From Siphonodentalium dalli (lineage: Eukaryota > Mollusca > Scaphopoda > Gadilida > Siphonodentaliidae): DNA of 64,000 nucleotides. Shown piece after piece: positions 56,706 through 64,000 of the stretch. Position numbers and translations under genes: made by a program. The notes under the pieces were generated by a model that saw only the letters and a program-made list of their open reading frames with translations, was not told the origin of the DNA and searched no databases. The stretch is taken from contig CP136061.1 in assembly GCA_032622095.1 (NCBI GenBank), positions 9,935,287 to 9,999,286 on the forward strand, written 5' to 3'. Position 1 is the first letter of the stretch. Each line of letters starts with the position of its first letter.

Positions 56706-56961
56706 AAATCCCCTGTAGGGCCCCAACCATTCAATAGAAATCCCCTGTAGGGCCCCAACCATTCAATAGAAATCCCCCGTAGGGCCCCAACCATTCAATA
56801 GAAATCCCCTGTAGGGCCCCAACCATTCAATAGAAATCCCCCGTAGGGCCCCAACCATTCAATAGAAATCCCCTGTAGGGCCCCAACCATACAATAGAAA
56901 TCCCCCGTAGGGCCCCAACCATTCAATAGAAATCCCCCGTAGGGCCCCAACCATTCAATAG
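56706..56961. repeat. 32-bp tandem repeat, 8 copies
   Basis: Unit aaatcccctgtagggcccca accattcaatag. The only regular variable site is cccct/ccccc, reading T,T,C,T,C,T,C,C from left to right; one copy has accatacaat. Minus-strand open frames (NGWGPTG) are artefacts. Confidence 0.95.
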
Positions 56962-57557
56962 ATGTTCGTAAAATAAACACGATCCCTTTCATTCGTGACA
57001 AACAACCAACTCATCCACTTTATGAGTTCCAGATATATATATCTTTATTTATCCTCCATATATAATGAAGATATAAGTATATAAATACATAACACAAGTA
57101 ATGCAAATACATATAAGAAACATCAAGGAACATATTTACAAGGGTTAACGGAAGTATTTACTCTCTGGAGTCCAGGCCCGTTTATGGGGAAGAACATTGG
57201 ACACAAACGTACACAACCCTGGATATATACCTCCAGTACTTTTGTGTAGTCAATCATGACCTCCAGCTACCCAGACTCAAAGTCCTATGTAATTTTAGTA
57301 GCATGTGTGAGACAGTGGGGACCATATATACGGGCGTGGTCTCCAGAGAGGAAGAACTTCCCAAAATGGACACAAAACGCTACATTGTGTTACAATCGAA
57401 ACGGTAATTCAGTAAATGTCGTATATAATATATTTTATGTTTATATTTTACCTATAGTTATATTTGTGTGTCATAATATTTCGTGCTGTGTCGCGTGTAA
57501 GATTTTAATTTTAGGAGAGGTCGGAGTTTCAGAAGCATATCTAAATAAATTCCTCAC
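56962..57557. other. Intron, nothing recognised
   Basis: The plus ORF 57256-57702 runs antisense through the EGF exon and has no domain. Confidence 0.45.
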
Positions 57558-57692
57558 CTCCATTATACACCTCTGTACAATTGCTCGCAGGATCGAGTCC
57601 AGTTGGACAGACACATTGACATACTCCGTCATAAGGGGTGATATACCCGTCGTTGACACAAGTCACGCCATCCATATCGGAACAAGAAATGG
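57558..57692 (-). CDS. Exon 3 of mosaic gene: EGF-like module
   Basis: Acceptor tgtgtatcatccatag (phase 1) precedes 57692; donor GTGAGGAAT (phase 1) follows 57558; 45 codons. The product starts AISCSDMDGVTCVNDGY and continues VCQCVCPTGLDP then SNCTEVYNG. Six cysteines with the C-x-C-x-C-P-x-G step resemble an EGF-like module; the first loop is short and the spacing (VCQCVC) is not that of a classical EGF, so a related small disulphide module is possible. It feeds in frame into ApeC exon 54736-55005. Confidence 0.7.
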
Positions 57693-60284
57693 CTATGGAT
57701 GATACACATAAATAACGTTACATACTAAATAATATTTATGTTACTTGTGTGGAACACAAAGTGACATTCTGCTACCAGATCGAATGAAAACACTCCCTTG
57801 TTTTGTTCGGCATCGTGGCCTCTTTCATAACATGTTACATTTTTCAGATACAATACAATATATTGGAGGCGGGAGAGTCCGTACGCATGACATGTCACTG
57901 ATTTGTTTGTAATTCTTCAGAAATAGGACCCCTTTGGTCCGTGACTTATACCTGACTTCATAGAGGATATGAACCAATGTAACTTCAAAATTAATAGACA
58001 CATAGTGCATTCATTTTTTCAATATATAATCGTGTTTTGTACAATTTGTACAATATCATATAAATTCTCCTGAATGTCACTGGTATAACATGTCCCAAAC
58101 AAGTTTTTAGAAGAAACCAGCTAATATGTTCCTGACTTGCCATTGCCTTTCAATAAATTCATACGTTGCATGACGAAGGAGTCCTGTTCTTTCCTAAATT
58201 CCCTTAAATCAGAAGAAAAAATAATATGAACACAGTCCGAACTCAAACAGATGAGCAGTTACATATATTTTTGTCATCCAATCAGCTCATGTGGTGGAAT
58301 TGATGTTTTAGGTTTATTCAATGTCACTGGTGTAACAAGATATTTAGTCAATATAAGGTGTCAGCGATATGTTACATTGTGTGTTTCTTGCTCTTTGGAC
58401 ATACTCCATAAATCGAACATAGGCCTTATACTGTGACTGACAGATCCGGTAATAAATCAATAAGTGTTCCCTATTTTGTCACTGGTATAACTTCACGGGT
58501 GTAACATGGGCGTTATCTGAGCGTTAACAAAGTGACAGTTGCTAGTACCACTACTAGTCACATGCCTGCCAACAATATTATGATACATTCACAATTATTT
58601 GAAGTTCTTCTTCAAAATAAGAACAAGTAATTAGTATGTTATCCACACTGGCTGCCTTATATAAGCGATTCACAATTGAATATATCTTAATGTATCTCAA
58701 TATATGTGGTGACTTTTGCTACATGTGGTGTTTTTATGATGTGACATTTACAATATTTGTAAACTATGTCATAGACATAAATATATGTTGTGGTACATTC
58801 TATTCATTCAGCTAATTACGTTTACTCACAGATAATACATTACGTGTACATGCACTCTGAAACTAAGCCAAATTCACCCTGTCTTTTGTGTACCTTCGGA
58901 CACTTAAAAACCAGAAATTTTCATTTGGTCCCTCCAATGTTCCACCAAATTACTAAACAATCGTTACGCGTCTTCGTACAATAATATATGTGTTCTCTGC
59001 AACTGTCCTCACATCACCGCATGCACACATTGATGTCATCATCCGTCCTATAAATCTAACATCCCATCGTTATTCAAGATAATGAACCAGTTGTTCATAG
59101 TTCATCAAAAACATTCTCAACCTAACTCTAACTCAGCACTGTAAGTACAGCCCAGTTTCAAACCAAGAGTTTTCAAGCACATTTACATGGGGGATTGTGT
59201 TACGATTTATGATACGTAATGACATTTTGTAGCACGACATCATTTAGTGTCACTGGTTAAAGGCACAGTTGGCCTTCATTGTCGAAAATATTCATATTTG
59301 TTCCAAACACCGTAGACAGCAAAAACATTAAAACGTTACAGTTTCGTCCATATATACCATGACCATCGCGTAAACAGCATGTTATCATAAAGACCTACTA
59401 TATTTTACCTAAACGAGAGCCTGATTGTGTTACAGAAAACAGCACAATGCTACTGGCTAATCACACACAAATGACATAAACGCTCTTTATTAGCTCCCTT
59501 CCCTATCAAGAATTTACCAACAAAGAACGATCTTTATGTTTACCATCATAATAGAAACAAACGCCAGAAAAGTAACTTGTTATGCTTTTGTTTACATAAC
59601 AATGGTCAAACATATGACAATAACATACTGTTTATGCAATATTTCTTATTTGTATACGGACAAAGTCTGTCTACATTTTGATGTTCTTTCTGTTTGTGGC
59701 GGTTTTTGACGGGTGGAAATATTTTCACAGGATACCCACCGCCAAGGCCAACCGTACCTTTAACAATAATTGGATCTGGCGTCTTTGCATCCATAAATTA
59801 CATAATGGTGAGATTTGTGGTGATTTCGGTAGGAAAATTAAACAAGTTGCGATTTTATACCATAATTAACCACATATATGATACTGAGACACATATTGAA
59901 GTGCTTAAATAATACATGAACCGAGTACCCTACTGGTGTATTCATGTGGATAGTTTGTCGTCCACACTAGTGACTTAACAGAGAGTAGTTACCTAATTCG
60001 CAGCCTACATTTACCATGAACATTCACAAATAGTGCAATGTCGTAATTTGTCTGTGCTTGGTTCGTATGTAGTTATTCAAAATGTAGCTGAACATATCAC
60101 TGAATCAGATATTTATTTTCTCATTGCATGTGTACCGACCAACAAAGGAGTGATTTCATAACAAGACATAACAATTGGATGAATTTAAATGATACAAAAT
60201 TTAAGAGAGGGGAGTTAATATACACGTAAATGTGAGAATGTGTTGAAATAATTATCCACATTTCATCAATACCAAATAGGTTCA
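57693..60284. other. Intron, scattered short repeat only
   Basis: A motif tgtcactggtrtaac recurs four or five times between 58075 and 59265 (for example 58075, 58322, 58477), otherwise nothing coding was recognised. Confidence 0.45.
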
Positions 60285-60840
60285 CGTTCAATGAAATGCA
60301 TGGATCACATAAATAATATAACAACATCAATAACAAGCATGATATATCATTCTCATTGTGTATCAACAACAACAACAACAACAACAATAACAAGCATGAT
60401 ATATCATTCTCATTGTGTATCAACAACAACAACAACAACAATAACAAGCATGATATATCATTCTCATTGTGTATCAACAACAACAACAACAACAACAATA
60501 ACAAGCATGATATATCATTCTCATTGTGTAACAACAACAACAACAACAACAACAACAATAACAAGCATTATATATCATTCTCATTGTGTATCCAAATTCA
60601 ACGGAATCCATGGATCACGTAAATCTATCATTCTCATTGTGTATCCAAATTCAACGGAATCCATGGATCACGTAAATCTATCATTCTCATTGTGTATCCA
60701 AATTCAACGGAATCCATGGATCACGTAAATCTATCATTCTCATTGTGTATCCAAATTCAACGGAATCCATGGATCACGTAAATCTATCATTCTCATTGTG
60801 TATCCAAATTCAACGGAATCCATGGATCACGTAAATATAT
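60285..60840. repeat. Two linked minisatellites sharing one core
   Basis: Left block: five units of about 60-66 bp made of ataacaagcatgatatatca ttctcattgtgtatc plus a variable (aac)5-9. Right block: about five copies of a 53-bp unit (aaattcaacggaatccatgg atcacgtaaatc) that keeps tcattctcattgtgtatc. Long ORFs on both strands are triplet-repeat artefacts. Confidence 0.95.
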
Positions 60841-62240
60841 CAATGATCGCCTATATGCCCCTGTAACTTAGACATTGAAGACGCCAATCACTATTTTCAT
60901 GTTTGCCCTTTATTTGTAGATCAGAGAATGGACTTTTACCGAAATTTAAGTATTAATGGCTTTCAATCATTAGAAGCAAATCATTTCTTATATGGGGTAA
61001 AAGGTATATCAAATCAAAAGAACACTACTCTTTTCCGCATTACTCAATCTTTTATAGCTAAAACAGAGCGTTTTGAACAAACCCATGTATGGTAAATTTC
61101 GCTATTCATCTTTCAACTCACTGAGTTCTAGCGTTTTCTTCATAACCGAGATTGGAATACAGATGGAAACCCGACATCCGCAGCACACACACTCTGCACT
61201 CTTCTTTATAAACAGTTTTCTATATCTGCTATGCATTTTTATGTATGTTCCATGATTGTATTAGGAGAGGGGAAAGTTTGTAAGTTTTGTAACTTGTGCC
61301 CTGATCCCTATGTATATTTTTTCTAAAATATGTTTAAAGTAAATCTATCAATGATATTCGGAATTCTGACACGTTCATGTTGATTCAGTGGTGTGGCTAA
61401 TTACTCAACAAGTTTTAGCCACACGTATATCAGTCGACGTAAACATCTCCGTAATAATTATAATATTACGTCGACACGAATTCATGTAAAAACCCATTTC
61501 CAGAACAATGGGCTTCCCCTAATATTGTGACGTCATACTGATGTCGCAGACATTCCAAATAAGGAATAATTTATGCGCGACCTGTTTACGAATATTGCCG
61601 ACAACACTTGAAATTGTTCAGATTTCAACTCTGAAATAACTGTCTCGTTCAAGATAGACGAAACACACTTCAATAACACATCGTTTCGGTCTTTGTCCAC
61701 TGTACATAACACTCATTTTCCAGTTGTGATGAGATTATTAAAAGCGTCGAAATCGAGTTTTACCGATGAATAAATGTCTTTCTTTTAAAAAATATTTTAA
61801 ACAGGAAGCTTATTTGTCAATGTGTGCGCATGATCAAATTAAAATATCGCGTCTCTTTGCTCCGCCCAGTATTTAAATTTAGATCAATATATCGGTTAGC
61901 CAATCGGGGTTAGCGGTTTCTGGTACCGCTTCCAATCAAAACAAGGAATTTCCTGGTATATCCCCAAGTCTGGAAATAGCTTTCCGGCCAGTCCTGTTCG
62001 ACTCAGATGAATTTATATGATATACTGAGTCGAAATTTATGACTGTTTTCGATTGTGATATTAACAACGTGCTCCACGTATTCCGTTCAACTTGAATACT
62101 TAATGTTAATGCTATAGAATCCTATTTGGTATTTATTTAATTATGTAATTGTAAGTTATATATTCGGATATAAACGTATTGACTCAGTGGGCGTGGCTAC
62201 CATAGCGCCAGCATAAAGCGGAGATGATATAGTATTACCA
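60841..62240. other. Intron or upstream region, small palindromes
   Basis: Two short inverted pairs occur at about 61392-61420 (gtgtggctaa / ttagccacac) and 61433-61475 (gtcgacgtaa / ttacgtcgac). Nothing coding was recognised. Confidence 0.45.
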
Positions 62241-62530
62241 TTAACCCTTTACCCAACAAACCGGCCAAAAACGGCCAAATAAAGCTGCAACAGCCTAAAT
62301 TATCTTGGGTCTGTCTCAATAAAACCATACAAATATGGATATCATTGGAACCGGCCCATTGACCACATTGTGATGGTTACAGTTATGCCCTGTGCCAATG
62401 CATTCTCTTATATATGCGAGTCGACCATAGGTCGCCTCGCATATATAAGAGAATGCATTGGCCTAAAAAAATCTTTTTTTAACACTTTTTACCATTTTTT
62501 CTTACATTCTTTAACAATTTTATAATTATA
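62241..62530. mobile_element. Half of a TTAA double-hairpin MITE
   Basis: Begins TTAACCCTTTACCCAACAAA and runs through the first 68-base hairpin and the cttacattctttaacaattt spacer, then stops at about 62530. The second hairpin and right terminus are missing, so this copy is truncated. Confidence 0.75.
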
Positions 62531-63011
62531 TTATATTGAAAACGCACTTGCTTTATAAAACCATTCAAGTATAAAAATAAATCGGGTAAGTTGCGTGTAC
62601 ACGTGTGCCTGTGCGCGTTGGTGCGTGCGTCCCATTCGGTTGGGATCAGTTGGCGAGTAGGATGACAATCCAATGCTTCGGTATATCCTGCGCGTCCGGG
62701 TGCACGTGTGTGCGTTTGGCATACACCAATGTATGCCGTTGTGGCTGCGCCCCTATGTGTGAGTACCATACGGCAACGAAATGGCGTTCGGATGCATTAC
62801 TACCGCGTGTAGTCATGCCGAACAGTACGTGACGGTACATGTACGTAGGCGCACAGACCCAACTCCATGCATAATATATTTGTATATACTTTTGATAGTT
62901 CATATGCTTATGTATAAGCGTTTGTATCATGTTCTTTATTTGCCATTTGTTCATATATAATCTTCAGTAATGGAGGATAATTAAAGATATATATATTCAT
63001 TTATAACTTGC
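62531..63011. other. Stretch with a GC-richer, two-strand open segment
   Basis: 62590-62830 is less AT-rich than its surroundings and open on both strands; the plus frame is Cys-rich (CFGISCASGCTC) but has no ATG-led family match that I recognise. Confidence 0.35.
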
Positions 63012-63114
63012 CTTGACAGTTATGCTCGTTTGAGATAAGTCTGAACATGTAGAAGTATTCCTCGTTCACCCCCAGCAGATAACGAATGTTGTATCCGATA
63101 GGCTGCATCAATGG
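63012..63114 (-). CDS. Candidate exon 2 of mosaic gene, unassigned
   Basis: Acceptor tttatttttaacag (phase 0) precedes 63114; a GC donor, AAG|GCAAGT, with otherwise perfect consensus, follows 63012 (phase 1). The phase-0 frame is fully open: PLMQPIGYNIRYLLGVNE then EYFYMFRLISNEHNCQ. It joins the EGF exon in frame (split codon G|CC). I recognise no domain. A competing frame of the same bases belongs to a 162-codon ORF (63508-63020), so the exon is plausible and not secure. Confidence 0.42.
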
Positions 63115-63237
63115 CTGTTAAAAATAAACAGTTAAATTTGGAGTTAGTCAGTCTATATAGACCATTCTTCATGCCAAGCGATGAAATAACGTACCTGTAA
63201 CTGTTATCATGTGTTACCAGTGGCAATGGAGGCTTAC

Positions 63238-63289
63238 ATTGTGGCCGTTTCTTCGCGGATCGCGGTAAATTCCACCGTAACGGCCGCGT
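63238..63289 (-). CDS. Candidate exon 1, short and unassigned
   Basis: Between acceptor caaaatttccag (phase 2) and donor GTAAGCC (phase 0) the frame reads RGRYGGIYRDPRRNGHN, which would join 63012-63114 without a frame break. The evidence is splice signals and phase only; the pyrimidine tract is weak. Confidence 0.25.
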
Positions 63290-63780
63290 CTGGAAATTTT
63301 GACAACTTTCACTTTCAACTTCTTCCCGTAACAATGACAGGATTATCTGAGAGTGTAAGCCTCTGAAAATTGTTTTTGACGAATAATAAAACAATTTAAT
63401 CTTTTGGATAGCCGCAATTAATCTATTGACCAATTTGACTTGCGTATATAGTAGAAACAACATGCACAAGTTCATTAATAATGTCCAGTGTATTATACAC
63501 GTATACATATGAGTGGGCTGAAGCCTGTCAAAAATATAATGTCAAGCGGGACGAACTGATAATTCAGGGAGGATTGAATAATGCGCTTTTCGACAGCTGT
63601 CAATAAAATAATAATAATTATTATTAGTGTTTATCTCAGTGTATCTTAAGAAAATATATATTATATGCGACGAAATGCTGGAAGTCCGTGTATTCTTCAC
63701 ACGCGTGTAAACACCAAATATAATCATACAGAAACAGGCTCACTTTGTCGTGTCGTGGTTAACCGTGACCTGCTACATTG
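63290..63780. other. Upstream flank, nothing secure
   Basis: Contains most of the 162-codon minus ORF (63508-63020), hydrophobic at its start but without a recognised domain and overlapping the better exon model. Confidence 0.35.
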
Positions 63781-63781
63781 T

Positions 63782-63978
63782 GTTAATCACACTATACAGT
63801 GGTTGTTAGATTGACAATGACATTAGTGGTGTTAATCATATTATACTGTGGTTGTTAGATTGCCAATGACATTAGTTGTGTTAATCATAGTATACAGTGG
63901 TTGTTAGATTGACAATGACATTAGTGGTGTTAATCATATTATACTGTGGTTGTTAGATTGACAATGATATTAGTGGGG
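63782..63978. repeat. 49-bp tandem repeat, 4 copies
   Basis: Unit gttaatcatattatactgtg gttgttagattgacaatgac attagtggt. Copies 1 and 3 have atacagtgg, 2 and 4 have atactgtgg, so the array looks built from a 98-bp dimer. Confidence 0.93.
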
Positions 63979-64000
63979 TTTTTGTTGGGTCGGTTCGATG

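Noticed and set aside
57256-57702. 148-codon plus ORF
   Set aside because: It is antisense to the EGF-like exon, whose splice sites and cysteine pattern are convincing.
60121-60728. Poly-Leu, poly-Thr and poly-Asn ORFs
   Set aside because: All are translations of the (AAC)n-containing minisatellite.
62605-62832. Cys-rich plus frame in a GC-richer patch
   Set aside because: No ATG start in the listed frame, no known spacing of cysteines, open on both strands.
63020-63508. 162-codon minus ORF as a single-exon gene
   Set aside because: No domain; part overlaps a better exon candidate in another frame that joins the gene in phase. Kept only as an alternative.

Overview
The window is animal nuclear DNA: AT-rich, intron-rich and full of transposable elements. 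No bacterial-style gene organisation is present. The combination of an ApeC domain, ShKT, CCP, kringle and C-type lectin modules, 122-bp core repeats next to tetranucleotide microsatellites (resembling the 'pearl' repeats of bivalves) and several LINE 3' ends suggests a marine invertebrate. A lophotrochozoan, most likely a mollusc, is my best guess; that assignment is inference.

The main result is one large minus-strand gene model that runs through almost the whole window and leaves it on the left. I assembled it exon by exon from splice sites, reading phase and domain signatures. Fifteen exons (57692 down to 331; 2,370 coding bases, 790 codons) join without a frame break. Two weaker candidate exons lie upstream at 63.0-63.3 kb. 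In protein order the modules are: unassigned segment, EGF-like, ApeC (3 exons), CUB (3 exons), kringle (2), ShKT, CCP/sushi, C-type lectin-like domain (2), ShKT, CCP/sushi. Every intron between modules is phase 1, the classic sign of exon shuffling. The product should be a secreted or cell-surface multidomain recognition protein. ApeC, CTLD, CCP and CUB are all common in invertebrate immune or adhesion proteins. The signal peptide and C-terminus lie outside the window. I cannot exclude that this is two adjacent genes, most plausibly split in the 16.7-kb intron between CUB and kringle.

The introns hold nearly everything else. From left to right: 0-8 kb has a 28-bp tandem array abutting a splice donor, then a head-to-tail chain of CTAG-bounded repeats. 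10-14 kb has hairpin MITEs and a 29-bp array. 15.5-20.5 kb has another CTAG-type repeat, two different decayed LINEs and a TTAA-flanked MITE. 23.6-27.8 kb has more CTAG-type repeats with a 122-bp core array. 28-35 kb has a dead reverse transcriptase, a TTAA MITE, a decayed tandem region, a composite element made of two near-identical 450-bp units, a hairpin MITE and a LINE tail. 37-48 kb has several terminal-inverted-repeat elements and a LINE 3' ORF. 50-64 kb has foldback elements, a LINE tail and several minisatellites. No tRNA, rRNA, CRISPR array or intact autonomous transposon was found.
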